The position numbers were made by a program, and so were the translations under genes. From Crotalaria pallida (lineage: Eukaryota > Streptophyta > Magnoliopsida > Fabales > Fabaceae), in the NCBI GenBank assembly GCA_037953625.1, contig CM075656.1, positions 82,603,001-82,667,000 on the forward strand: 64,000 nt of DNA. Reading direction: 5' to 3'. How positions within the stretch are numbered: the first letter of the stretch is position 1; each line of letters opens with the position of its first letter. Below, piece after piece: positions 46,815-57,990 of the stretch. The notes under the pieces are model-generated. The model worked only from the letters and a program-made list of their open reading frames with translations. It did no database searches and had not been told where the DNA came from.

Positions 46815-47035
46815 AAGACCAAGCTTTTGATATTGTGGATTTGGTGGAAGAAATCAAGCTAAAATCATGGCGGTGGAATAATGTTTTGTAAGTAGCTTCC
46901 TCTCCTTATGCTGATTGGCGAATGTGTCTTGTAACAGGTTCTTGACTTTGGTGGGCGGCTACGGTCATTGTTTCACACTAGTGTGAAGCTTTACTTTGTA
47001 TGTTAGTTTTTGGTCAACTTGGTAACATATGATTT
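46815..47035 (+). pseudogene. LINE reverse-transcriptase C-terminal remnant
   Basis: The frame DIVDLVEEIKLKSWRW is the stereotyped last helix of plant L1-type LINE ORF2 proteins. Typical T/G-rich 3' untranslated sequence (GTTTTTGGTCAAC...) follows. Frame-broken soon after; no ends identified. Confidence 0.6.
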
Positions 47036-48429
47036 TGTATCCTTAGACAAATATCTCGAGGACTAGGTTGGACTTTGGGTTGTGGGCTTGAAAAGAAAAT
47101 AAAAGGCATAAAATAATTGCAAACAAAGAATAAATTATTTATATTCTAATGAGGGCGAGGTGTGTGTGTCTATATATATATTCCCACTAAACATCAAGGG
47201 GGTCCCTGCCTTAACACATAACATGGAGTTGGATACTTTATGAGATTGTCTTTAGTGAAAAACTTGTTTAAAACTTATGCCAATCAAAAGCTCTAGTCTT
47301 ACGAAAAATCATAACTTTCCAAATGAAAAAAAAGGAGTTTGGTTGAAGCCTAACCACATCTCTTGTTGTAAGCTACTTAGCTAACCAACTGGCCACATCT
47401 TCAAATCTAGCAATTTTTAAAGGTATTTTTATCTAAGAATGCGTCTTTTAATGAGAAGAGTAACAAATGTGATTATTATTGCCAATTATTATCCTCTTAA
47501 GAACCTATTTTTTGCGATTAGCACATTAATTACCATTTAGACAACATACAAATATGGGAATAAAGTCTTTAAACTAACACTTCCAAGTCAAGAATCTTCA
47601 TAAAGTAAAATTTTATCACCATAATCCAGCTTCCTAGAGATACAATATTAAAAGAATTAATCATATATATACATAGAGAGAGAGAGTCAACCTTCAATTC
47701 TCCCATTACAACAAAGATCTTTTCAACAGACAGTGCTTTTGACAGAGACTTTAGTTTTATGAACAACTAAGCAAATTATATAAAAAGAACAATACCTTAC
47801 TCGAAGAATCGATGTGTATCTCCATGTAACAATTTCTGCCTCCATTTAATTAGAAAAAGATAAATTCGAAAAGTTAATAATATATATTCTTAATCCCCAA
47901 ACCACCATTTTTCTTTTGCCTACTACACATCAACTCTCGATTAACTCAGGTAAATATTCCCTTATTCTCATCATTGTCCCAAATAAAGTTCCTATATATG
48001 AATTTTCGCATTTGTTTTCCACACTAAGAATGTGAAAGAAGGAAATGAGGTAAATATAGGAATCCTAAGTTTAGAACAAAATTTAGTAGCGTAATCTTAT
48101 TATCAAGTGAAAGATGTTTACCTTTTCACGAGGATAAATAAATCCACTTCATATTTCCTACAACTCGGATTCCGAGGAGAATCCCTGACAAGCAATCACA
48201 AACACTTCAACGGAAAAGAGCCTTCACAACAATTTGGGTGAGCAAAAGTAGAGTCCATAAAAAAAATTGATATTAATGACGAAAAATTCTATTTTCGTGA
48301 AAATTAACTTTGAAACCAGATGGAACTTCAAAATTCCATAGAATAGATTCGACGACCAAAATATTCTCAAAGAGTATCTCGAATAATAATTGTATCCTCA
48401 GTAAATTGTTTACTATTAATTACATTTTT
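47036..48429. other. AT-rich spacer
   Basis: Nothing recognised; short TA and GA tracts near 47660-47690. Confidence 0.45.
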
Positions 48430-49112
48430 TGTTTTTTATCTTATTTTTAAAATTCAATTTGATACTTAATTTTTTTAACTTATTTTGCTCCTTTATATAA
48501 ATATATATTTTTAAAATTCAATTTGGTCCTTTTGTCATAGCATTATTATTTTATTGAAATATTCACACCCATAACCGAAAATTGAAAAATGTTGCTAGGA
48601 TCTGGAAAAATTGCAGGTCACCTCTGATAAAGGCTAGGAACAATGATGTTGCTTCACCAATAGTAAAGCGCTTGCGGTGGTGGTTGATCGATATGGACAT
48701 AGATGACAACGTGATAGAGATAAGAACGAAGATGACAGTCGGAGTTCTATCGATGGAGTCGTATGAATATATGTCAATTTATATCAATAAAATGGTATTG
48801 TGTGTAAATATTCTGGGTAAAACTAACAATTTTATGGCGAAAGGACCAAATTCAATTATTTGCAAAAAAATAAAATAAAATAGAGTACCAAAATAAGTAA
48901 AAAAAAAAGTTTAAGAATCAAGATGAATCTTGAAAATAAGATAAATGATTAAAAATGTAATTAAGCCATTAATTCGTAAAAATCAAGGTGAAACAACATC
49001 ATTATTCTTAGCCCTTACCAAAAGTGGCCTGCAATTTTTCCAGATTCTAGCAACATTTTTCAATTTCCGGTTATGGACGTGAATATTTCGATAAAATAAT
49101 AATGCTATGACT
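48430..49112. mobile_element. Foldback/MITE-like repeat, copy 2, with an extra inverted arm
   Basis: 48430-48965 is collinear with 12961-13490; its ends ATTACATTTTTTGTTTTTTA and TAATCATTTATCTTATTTTC (complement) pair loosely. In addition 48541-48663 and 48985-49112 form a ~125-bp inverted repeat of about 90% identity (both contain TGGAAAAATTGCAGG or its complement), so a second, truncated copy lies tail-to-tail with the first. Confidence 0.7.
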
Positions 49113-49218
49113 TCTTTACATACCAATGGAGTTATTTTCTTGTTTGAAAGAAATTAAGGAAAGGGGTAGATCAATTATTAGAAGAAAAAGTCAGAATTCC
49201 ATTATTGTTGTATACTTA

Positions 49219-50135
49219 GGACATCCACACTAGAGTCTTAACTTCATACTCACCAAACTCTGACACATCATCATTTTGCTATCGGATTCAATTTTCAGAT
49301 TTTTTATATCTTCCACCACAACAGAGTCTTAACACCAGACTCACCAAAGATGCATCAGCATTACATCACCATGTACTTTTATACACAACAATTTTATTTC
49401 AATAATGCTTTTGTAATACAATTTCAATAATATTAATTTCGTAGAATTTATAAAAATAATCCCAAATAATATTTAAATATTAAAATTAAATAAAAGTTAA
49501 CATTACAATAATTAATGGTACCTACTAAAAATTATAAAGTACATAAAAAACACAATATAATTCAAATTCTTATAATTTAAGTAAAGCTTCCTTTTTGTCC
49601 TCCGAAATGTTGCCACAAATGCTTCATTAAATCCGCTTGCAATTGATAATATTGTGTGCGATTACGAAGTTGCCTATGATTTTGGATGCATATGCTTAAA
49701 CGATTATTGATTTCAAATTATTTATTTATTTATTTGAATATAAAAATATGTATTTTTTATTTATTTATTTTCCATAAGAATACAATATATTTAAGAATAA
49801 AAGAGAAAAAGTGTATATTTTAAAATATGATTTTTATTTTTTTAAAATATTATTTGTAATTATTATTTATTATTTATTTATTGTTAATAATTTTTATTTA
49901 TTATTATTATTATTATTATTTGTTTATTAGGGTATTATAAAGTGAAAAAAAAAAGGAAGAAAAAGACAAAAAAAACGGATTTCACATAGTCTTAAGTTGA
50001 GTATGTTATTTTACAAACTCAACTCAATATTCTCCACCAGATTTTGAAGATTAGCAGAGTCTTGAGAGAGTTTGGAAGAAAATCTAAACTTAAGACTCTC
50101 CATCATACTCTCTCCAGACTCTGCTGTGGATGCAC
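49219..50135. mobile_element. PIF/Harbinger-type MITE, copy 2
   Basis: 3-bp duplication TTA (49216-49218 and 50136-50138). The ends GGACATCCACACTAGAGTC and GTGCATCCACAGCAGAGTC (complement) match at 15 of 19 positions. Body collinear with 21603-22776 without the nested Stowaway. Non-coding. Confidence 0.82.
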
Positions 50136-50252
50136 TTACGACTTTACATACGAAAAGATCTTTCAATAAGGGATCGTTAACAGGAATCAAACTCAACTTG
50201 CTATGACAATATTCAATAACCGACCCCTGTCATATACAAGGTTTAAACTTTT

Positions 50253-50361
50253 TTTTTTTTTTTGGGTTTACATGCGAGGTCTGGGACTAGAACCCATGAC
50301 CTGGGGGAGGGGGAAATCCTAAGTGTCCCTGCAGCCACCAACTGGGCTGTCTTACGCGGAC
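50253..50361 (-). mobile_element. SINE, family A, copy 2
   Basis: Perfect 16-bp duplication CAAGGTTTAAACTTTT (50237-50252 and 50362-50377). On the minus strand it closely matches 18115-18219 (GCGTAAGACAGCCCAGTTGG, GGGTTCTAGTCCC, CATGTAAA plus poly(A)). Confidence 0.93.
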
Positions 50362-50377
50362 CAAGGTTTAAACTTTT

Positions 50378-50522
50378 AATAAGAAACTAAAATCTACAAA
50401 CGAATATTCAATATATATAGTAAAATATATTATTTGATGCTCTTATTTGAACAAATGAGGCATTCATTCATTCATATTGGCATGAATATTCCATATATAA
50501 GCCACCTAGTTAGTAGGAATCA

Positions 50523-50580
<58 letters not shown>

Positions 50581-51170
50581 TAAGAGTAATGATATATTAG
50601 CATAATTTTTTATATTAAAAAAAAAAAAAAACTTGTGGTATCAAGTTTTTCCCTCCGCTGCAAATGCCAAAAGGTGAAAAACTGAAAAGAGAGGGAGATA
50701 CAAAACAAAAATAACATATTCATTGGTAAATTTACCAATTCAATATAGTTGAGTCCGAAGAGATAATTATACAGAAAAGAAAACCAGTCCATAAGAAAAA
50801 AAAGGCCTGAAGAGATAATTTATTGCTAATATGTTTTTATTTATCTGTCTTATAAATTATAAATAAAACATATTTTAAAAAATGTAATTATTTATCAAAT
50901 TGCTAATATATTAATTTTATTTTTCCTAACTATACCCTTTCCCTCTTTATAATTATTAATTTTCTTCACTATTTACATAAAATTCCCAAAAGGACATATA
51001 AAAAGAACCAACAAAATTCGGCTTAATTATGTATCCAATTCTTCGAACTTTGAGATCATTTTGTAACAGGAATTTGTTTTTTTTTTCAATATCTAGCTTT
51101 CCAAAATTATCTTCGAGTTTGCCATATACCATTGTTATCAATTACAGCCAAATTTTACTAACGTGTTTCG
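50378..51170. other. AT-rich spacer with (TA)n microsatellite
   Basis: A TA tract at 50527-50577; no gene recognised. Confidence 0.5.
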
Positions 51171-51183
51171 CCAAGAATTTTTT

Positions 51184-51378
51184 TTTTTTTTGTGTACACC
51201 AAGAGTATCGTCCCCCAGCCGATAGCCGAAGACTAATCCCCTCCGAGACGTAGAGATCACCGAAGTGGGTTTTGCCTCTACCAACAAAGCTTTTTCCATG
51301 CCCACGACAGGGATCGAACCCCCCTAACATCATGCTTAAGAAACTCAGCTATCTACCAACTATGATGGGCTTTGGCAC
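51184..51378 (-). mobile_element. SINE, family B, copy 2
   Basis: The minus strand matches 24714-24907 along its length (AGTTGGTAGATAGCTG, GGTTCGATCCCTG, TTGTTGGTAGAGGCAAAAC, GGTGTACAC plus poly(A)). The flanking repeats are imperfect (CCAAGAATTT against CCAAGATTTT), so the insertion is older or its ends have mutated. Confidence 0.88.
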
Positions 51379-51755
51379 CAAGATTTTAGCCAAACGTACA
51401 AAGTTTCTTTGAAGAGAGACATTAATTATTAAAAACCATAAATTGCGGTTGACAAGTGCTTTTGTTTATCATAATTATTTTACTTATTATTTTTTTTTTT
51501 TAAGAAGACATAATCTACCTGACATTCCTGTCATACAAAGAAATAGTAGTTGAGAGTATAAGAGGTTGAAAACAATTTTTAACTTTTAATCTAAAGAAGA
51601 TAAAATGTTTTACGATTACTATTATATAGGGTAGTTGATTAAGAATTAATTAAATAAGAGGTAAAAAATAGTAACAACACATTGAAAAATTAAGTTTATT
51701 TTTTCTAAAAGAATAAATATTTATTTTTTCAATGCAAAATTATTTTATTAAGCCT

Positions 51756-51802
<47 letters not shown>

Positions 51803-51872
51803 TCGATCAACTTTTCTTATACTCAACTTTAAGGATTGAGATTATTAAAAAAATATTTGATGAAATGCAATC
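51379..51872. other. AT-rich spacer with (TA)n microsatellite
   Basis: A TA tract at 51763-51799; otherwise featureless. Confidence 0.45.
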
Positions 51873-51888
51873 ACCACTATTTATTAAT

Positions 51889-51932
51889 TTTTTTTTTGAA
51901 AGGCCATAGATTTTATTAATTAACAACGGTGA
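51889..51932 (-). mobile_element. Ultra-short LINE 3' tail (44 bp)
   Basis: Perfect 16-bp duplication ACCACTATTTATTAAT (51873-51888 and 51933-51948). On the minus strand the insert ends AATAAAATCTATGGCC... followed by poly(A), typical of a LINE tail. Confidence 0.75.
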
Positions 51933-52364
51933 ACCACTATTTATTAATCGAGCCGCATTAATCCCATCATTTCCAACTTATTGGAGCACTTTGTAAGTAA
52001 GCCTGTGAAATGATTCCATCTAATTGCTGTCTACTTGTATTAATTAAATGGTTTGCTTAAACTTAATTAGAAGTAATTTTTATGTTTGAGGATGAAAGTT
52101 AAAAATAATAAAAACAATTAAAAAATAAAGTTCATTATCACATTATTAAATGTTAAGTTTTTCAATAAAAAATACACTTCTTTTAACCCCTTAACCTAAT
52201 CATAATTTGACAAAAGTAATACATGTTTTTATTAACTTGACAAAAGTAATTCTAATAACAAAGCAGCCAGCACTAAACATTGTCAGTCCATTTCATTTAC
52301 ACTTGTCAGCAACTAATCTCCATTACTTGGATTAGAAAATCACGAGAAAGTAAATCAACATCAT

Positions 52365-52555
52365 ATAAACGGAGTTGGCTTATGTGGTGCGATCCTGCCA
52401 ACTTGAAAACTTGGGAATGAAGTCTGAGACTAAGAAGTCTCAGATTCGATTCCCGAATAACACGTCCTGCTGGGAGAGGCATAGGAACGCGACCTCATGC
52501 AGTATTAAGGGTGCTCTTAGAGACACCTATGGTACTGACAAAAAGTAAAGGAAAA
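52365..52555 (+). mobile_element. SINE, family E
   Basis: Perfect 13-bp duplication AAATCAACATCAT (52352-52364 and 52556-52568). A-box-like GGCTTATGTGGTGCGATCC, B box GATTCGATTCCC, 3' end TATGGTACTGAC then A-rich. Distinct from families A-D. Confidence 0.9.
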
Positions 52556-52974
52556 AAATCAACATCATGTATTAAAATCATGAATCTCTCAAAAGTAATA
52601 GACTCAAATGACTCGACCAAGAGCCCAAAATACCATTCTAATAATCGTCAGGAGGGAGAATAATTTACGTTATCCTAGGTACCAAGTTGCTGTATGTGTA
52701 TAGGGTCCTAATCATTTTTCTTATAAATGAAATTACCAAACCCAGCCATCAGATGGAAAAACCAATAAAAAAATTGTCAAACCCATGTTAATTGAATAGA
52801 GTTGAAAGAGGAGTAGCTTACATAAAAGAGAACTATAGAGATGTTATTTAAAAGCATGTTAACTGAGTTATGTTATTTCTACATCTACTCCCAAACACCT
52901 ACACCATATATTATACTTTGTACTATACGGTTTTTGTTTTTTATTAGCTTTTTGTTTTTATTTGATTTTTTTCT

Positions 52975-53175
52975 TTACTCATTTTTTTCTAATGCTTCTA
53001 GTATTTTTCTTAATACGCTTAATATTAGTTTATGATCTTGTATAATTCCTGTTTCAATATCTGTTGCGATAGGATTTTCAACTTTACTAATAAATTTTTC
53101 TATTTTATTTTTTATTATTGTTTTCTAGTAAGGTATATCCTCAATACCTAGAGTATTTTGGATAATTTCTGTCAT
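52975..53175 (-). pseudogene. Small viral ORF remnant (third small ORF)
   Basis: Starts MTEIIQNTLGIEDIPY, then an in-frame TAG (53125-53127), after which the same frame stays open to a TAA at 52975. The text is Lys/Glu/Ile-rich and helical. A further ATG overlaps its stop (ATGAGTAA), in the style of the compact, overlapping caulimovirid ORFs. I cannot tell which small virion-associated or aphid-factor-like ORF it corresponds to. Confidence 0.5.
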
Positions 53176-53227
53176 TTGTATGCATGTTTTTTGACTAATA
53201 TTCTTTTTTTTTTACTTTATGATTATT

Positions 53228-53461
53228 CTAAAATCCATAATGTGGATATTTATTAATATCTTTATTTAAGTTTTTGTAGAGATTCTTTTTACTTGTTAAT
53301 ACTCTTTTTTCTCTTATAAGCTCAAGATATCTCTTTGTAAACTTCTTTATACTGGCTAATCTTAATTCTAATATTATGTTTATCATTTTTGTATTTTCTT
53401 TATGAATTCTTTTTAATTCTTCTATCTCATTAGAATATTTCATTAGGATTTTAATTTTCAC
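53228..53461 (-). pseudogene. Small viral ORF (second small ORF)
   Basis: A 77-residue frame rich in Lys, Glu and Ile, largely predicted helix (NEIEELKRIHKENTKMINII). It starts 11 bases before the end of the preceding ORF, the tight spacing typical of polycistronic caulimovirid RNA. No recognised motif. By position it would match ORF II of a soymovirus. Confidence 0.5.
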
Positions 53462-53738
53462 TAACCGAGTCTAAAAATTCATAGTAATTAGTTTCATCTT
53501 CTAAGAGTCTTTCCCTGGTGAACTCGTTTCCGAGGTCTGATACCAGATATTCTTCGGGGCCTATTTCTATTATAACATTAGCTAATTCTATTATTTTTTC
53601 CAAATCATGCGGAATTATAGACATTTCTTGTAAATGTTCTTTAATATTTTCTGTAAAGTTTGGATGATTTTCAATTTTTCTTTTTAATGCTTTAACATGT
53701 TGATATCTATAAAAGATTAAATTTTTGTTTAGAGTCAT
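53451..53738 (-). pseudogene. Small viral ORF overlapping the movement protein (ORF Ib-like)
   Basis: A 95-residue open frame overlapping the end of the movement-protein frame by 32 bases. It includes an acidic C-terminal half (GPEEYLVSDLGNEFTRERLL). A sequence resembling the tRNA-Met primer-binding site lies inside it. In soymoviruses, an extra ORF follows the movement protein and the PBS is within coding sequence, as I recall, so this supports that placement. Alternatively it is the frameshifted C-terminal part of the movement protein. Confidence 0.5.
53532..53545 (-). other. Candidate minus-strand primer-binding site (tRNA-Met)
   Basis: The minus strand reads TGGTATCAGACCTC. The first ten bases are identical to the caulimovirid PBS pairing with initiator tRNA-Met (TGGTATCAGA), followed by a partial match. 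It lies in an ORF, not in the intergenic region. Confidence 0.6.
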
Positions 53739-54292
53739 TCTTCTTTAATAGTTCATAATGAAAAACAATAGACCTGTTTAGATCCTTGTCTAATAATGAA
53801 AGTCCTATTTGAAGATTTACATCAAATTTAACTTTTCCTTTCTTAAGATTACTATGTCCTTGAGCAATAATTGCATCCTTTTCTTGAATGAATCTATTAT
53901 CTAAAAGTTGAAGTTTCATAGGTGATTCAATGCCCTTCATATAAGTACTTTTTATTATCACCTGTATGGTAGATATATGTATATATTGGATTTTTGACCT
54001 TTCTTCTATTTTTAACCTTTTAATTTTTTCTTGAACCAGATTCTTATTTATGACTGAAATCATAACATCTCCATAGGTATTTTTTTATAGGAACTGGTAG
54101 TTCTCCTATCATCATTCCAAACTTTAGTATATTTTTTCGCGAAAAGGTGTTTCTTAAGGTTATTCTAATTTTTCTCTTAAAATTGTCATCTTCTTTAAGG
54201 GTAAAATCTTCTTTTTCTATATTTATATCTATTAATTCGCCTAGGAAATATCCATGTTGATCTTCTTGCTCTTCTACTATGCAGCTATTCAT
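53707..54292 (-). pseudogene. Viral movement protein, frameshifted
   Basis: Two overlapping frames, 54044-54292 and 53707-54063. The first holds DINIEKEDFTLKEDDNFKRK and the second HISTIQVIIKSTYMKGIESP followed by LQLLDNRFIQEKDAIIAQGH. This is the core of the caulimovirid cell-to-cell movement protein (30K superfamily), which forms tubules through plasmodesmata. The family is normally a single ORF of about 300 residues, so the change of frame near 54050 is a disabling mutation, and the end of the protein runs out at 53707. It is the first gene after the large intergenic region, as in related viruses. Confidence 0.75.
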
Positions 54293-54722
54293 AAAAACGG
54301 ATAGATTTCATACATGTTGCTTGATTTTGTTGAGAATTCTTTTGGTAAGGCTGGTGCTCCAGAGTATTACCTCAACACCGTGCAAGCTTGATGCTCCAGA
54401 GTATTACCTCAACACCAAACAAGCTATTCTACTTCTACAGATATGGTAGAAGAGAAGGAGAGTGTTTACACAAACTCACAATATTTTATTCACTGATTTT
54501 CAAGCTCTGAGGACATAGGAGCCTCAGTTCTCCTTTATATAGAAACCATGAGTTGGATAGGCACACACGCAAGCCTTCTCAACCGTTTATTTTTAATGGT
54601 CCTGATTTAACATAGCAAAAGATAAGATTCCTAAACGATAAGATCAAGTAGTTGGTGACTCATAGTGGTCCCCATCTTATCACTATAATTATTACATTTT
54701 TGTAGTTTTGTGCCGACAATTT
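54293..54722 (-). promoter_or_regulatory. Viral large intergenic region with pregenomic-RNA promoter
   Basis: Lies between the transactivator and movement-protein genes. On the minus strand: TGAGTCA (54656-54662), several GATAAG / CTTATC motifs (54600-54680), TATA box TATATAAA (54534-54541), then a poly(A) signal AATAAAAT (54483-54490) about 45 bases further on, then a repeated leader. A poly(A) signal just downstream of the promoter is the arrangement that yields terminally redundant pregenomic RNA in caulimovirids. Confidence 0.75.
54355..54416. repeat. 25-bp direct repeat in the viral leader
   Basis: Perfect copies at 54355-54379 and 54392-54416 (plus strand starts TGCTCCAGAGTATTACC), period 37 bp, with partly matching flanks. 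It lies between the poly(A) signal and the movement-protein gene. Confidence 0.95.
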
Positions 54723-55890
54723 TTATTCCCTGACTGGTGACACATCTTCGAGTATCTTTTCTTCATGGCACATTTGACAAATGTGCCCTTTAAGAACCTT
54801 GAGCCTGTTACAAAGGGCCTCCTTGAAGTGGGTTGATGTTTGTGCAACTGGGCCTTCAATTGCTGCAATTGGTCTCTCGAATTGGGCTACAGATTTCAAA
54901 TCTTCTTCTGAAGCTGGGTTCTTGTTGGTTGTGTACAAGAGTGATGCAGGACTTTTGTATAGAATCTTGAAGTTCTTCATGTCACTTCCTAACCGAAGTG
55001 TACTAATGTATAGTCCAATTACTGATTCTAAAACATGGGCTTCTGATATTTGTTCTTTAGGAGATGGTTCAATTGGGGCATAATCTCCATTGGATATACC
55101 AATTTTAATTAAGCTCATTGATTCGAACTTTAGCTTTTCGTCTTCAAATCTCGGATAATTTGAAATAAAATTAAGAAAAATTTCTCTTCCCTGAGCAAAC
55201 CTGGAATTGAAACTTTTCACGATGTTCTTGAGACTTTGAGGAAACATTTTTAGTTCTTCTATTTCTTTTTCTTTTTCTTCTTGGATATATAGTGTGTCTA
55301 TTAATCCACACTGGTAGAAATCGAAGACTGTTTCTTTATTAGCTCCCTTCATTAATATCACCTTAGGACCCGTACTTCTTCTTCTTGGATAGAATCCTTC
55401 GCCAGTCATTTCCGGTGTGTAGTTTGTTACCAGTTTCCACATTCTTTCAAATTTTTCTATAGTTAGAGGTGTTGCAGTTTGAATTGCCATTCTGTTTTTT
55501 TTTTATAGAAGTTGGCACCTTTCCTGGTAGGATAATTCCTTTGAATTTTTCTTTCATTATATTACTTGCTGCTGTTACTTCCTTATAAGCATTTTTATAT
55601 GCGTTTTCTGCTTCTTCTTTTGAATCATATCCCTTATATGCATAGGGTTTATGAGTTACATGAGACTTCACAATTTCCCAATTTTTGTAGACTCCTTTAA
55701 TTGGTCCATCAAAAATGACATACCATTTTTCTTTTCCTGTTTCTAGTTCATTTATTTTTCCTTTTTCTTGTTCGACTAAATCGAACCAATTTTTCTTCTC
55801 TTCTTCTTTTTTTTCTTTACCTGTTAGGGTGTTGATTGCTGTATATATCTCCCCCCTCTCTCCTTCGAGGATTTGAAGCTGTTCTTTCAT
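54723..55890 (-). pseudogene. Viral transactivator/viroplasmin, frameshifted
   Basis: Two frames: 55447-55890 and 54723-55490. The upstream one has a coiled, charged N-terminus and then WYVIFDGPIKGVYKNW and YKGYDSKEEAENAYKNAY, the viroplasmin (RNase H1 N-terminal-like, hybrid-binding) domain. The downstream one has IEKFERMWKLVTNY and GLYISTLRLGSDMKN and ends in a region with a C-x2-C pair (HICQMCHEE). Together they cover the ORF VI product, the inclusion-body protein that reactivates translation of later ORFs. The frame changes close to a run of T at about 55494-55504. Gene position directly upstream of the promoter region is as in Caulimovirus and Soymovirus. Confidence 0.85.
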
Positions 55891-55974
55891 TCTTTCGATT
55901 TGTTAATCTTTTTGTTTGAGCTGGTTCATTAGTTGTTTGATTACACTTTCCATTCTCTTGTTAGTGTGTCTGCG

Positions 55975-57990
55975 AAGCTGTTTTTTTCTGATTTGATATA
56001 TTTGATGTAGGGATTGAACTAGTGCAATTTTAGCTGCCACCTGATTAATCTTCCTTTCTTGTAATCAGCTTGGAGTTTGTATCTCCAAAAACCTATTAGA
56101 TATTGAGAGTCAGTTCGCAATTCGAATCTTGTAGATAGAAGTTCGATCTTCCATTTTTCCAAGATTCTTAGTCAAGCTAACGTTTCTTTTTCTGCTATGG
56201 TGTATCGTGTTTCAGCATCTGTAAAGGTGTCTGATACATATCGACATAGCTTTCTTTCAAGCTTCTCCGTAGGGAGTTTTCTTGGATCAGTATCCTCTCT
56301 TTCAGAGTCTACATGATTATTCTTTAAATGAGTATTCTCATTTTCGAAGATTTCCTCGCAGTTCTGGTTACCATATTCGTCTAGTTGTAGCAGCTCTTTC
56401 CCATTAGGAATGGTTGTCATACTCCCAACCCATATGGTGTCTAAGGCGTCAGTCTCTATAATTAAAAAATATTTTTCTGTTGGATTATAGAGTTCTGGCA
56501 AAAACTTTGTTTTTTCTTTAATAGTTTTTACTATCTTTGTGTCTTCGGGAGTCCATTTCCAAGGAACCTTTTCAGAAATTTTCTTTTGCAAAATTTTTCG
56601 TTCTTGTGATAAATTTTTAAAAAATCCTTGATCGGCAACATAATTCAAACATCCTAAGAATCGTTGAATTTGTTTTCGATCTTGTAGTTGATCAGGAAAT
56701 TTGTAGATTTTTTCTGCTATATGTGGCGACAAATTTAAAGTGTCGTCTTTTCCTATCATTAACCCTAGATACTCTATTTCTTGCTGTAATAACTTAGATT
56801 TCTTTTTAGAAATAACGATTCTTTTTTCTTTAATTCGATTTAATACCTTCAAACATGCTGGTATATGTTCCTCTTTTTTCCCTTTAGTAAAAATAATTAT
56901 ATCATCAATATAAGCAAGACATATATGTTCTAATCCTTGTAAAGAATTATCCATAAATCTTTGGTAAATTGATGGTGCTTGTTTTAACCCGAAGGGTAAA
57001 ACATTCCACTCATAGTGCTTTTGTGGAGGACACGAAAAAGCGGTCAGAGGCTTTGATTCTTCAGCTAATCTCAATTGATAATATCCTGACTTAGCATCTA
57101 ACGATGAAAACCAGTTACAACCTTTGATTTTTTCTAAAATATGATCTTTTCTAGGTAGTTTATAAGAATCACCTATCGTTGCTTTGTTTAGATTTTTGTA
57201 GTTAATAACCATACGCCTTCGTCCTCTTTTTATTTCATTATGATTCTCTACATAAAATGCGGGTGCAGAGTGTGGACTAAAGCTTTCGCGAATTAATTCT
57301 TTTTCAAGAAGTTCTCTACATTCTATTTTGAATTCATCAATATCTCTGGTAGAATAAGGTATTCTGTTAGGGACATTTACTTCTGTTTCGGGGTTTTTTA
57401 GTTTTATTATAATTAATTCTTTACTTTTGTTTTTTATTGGGTCTAAAGGGTGGTCACTACACACTTGTTGTAGTGCTTCTTCTATTTTTTCAATTTCTGA
57501 TAGAAAATATAATTCTTCAAGAATAAGATATATCCTATTTGTATATTCTGAAATTATTTTTAAAATTTCATTCTTTGTAATTATTCTTGTTTTTACTTCT
57601 TTTGAAGTTTCTTTTGATATTAAGTCCCACCAATGTAGACTAATATTATTTTTTCTTTGTATAAAAGGTTCATACAACTTTAAGAAATTATTTCCTAAAA
57701 TTATATCTATTCCTGAGTCATGTAAATATATCGTTTTTGCTTCAAAAATTCGATCCTCTATTTTTATATCTTGATTTTCTAGAAAAAAACCAAATTTCAT
57801 GGATAGATTTATCAGCTACTATAATGTTTTTTGGTTTTTGTAATTTCTTCCAATTTCTTGAGATGGTTTTTCTTGCGAAACATAATGTTGCACCTGTGTC
57901 AACATATGCTAGAAATCTTCTATTTTCTATTTCAACTTTTATAAAAGTTGCGTTAGGATTACCATTCCTCAGAATCCTGCTCATCTTCAC
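55975..57990 (-). pseudogene. Viral polyprotein: aspartic protease, reverse transcriptase, RNase H
   Basis: 57742-57990 carries the protease active site (FLAYVDTGATLCFA). The frame then changes at a T-run near 57780 to 56172-57800 (542 residues). In that frame: flap region (DSGIDIILGNNFL, residues ~28-40), RT motifs VINYKNLNKAT (~198), FSSLDAKSGYYQLRL (catalytic Asp ~235), VLPFGLKQAPSIYQRFMD (~267) and the YIDD box (297-300), then the connection and the start of RNase H (ETRYTIAEKETLA). A TGA at 56172-56174 stops it; the same frame continues with RNase H C-terminal text to about 55975, with one further stop. Caulimovirid-type RT is clear. There is no integrase downstream, which separates it from Ty3 elements. 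Confidence 0.92.
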
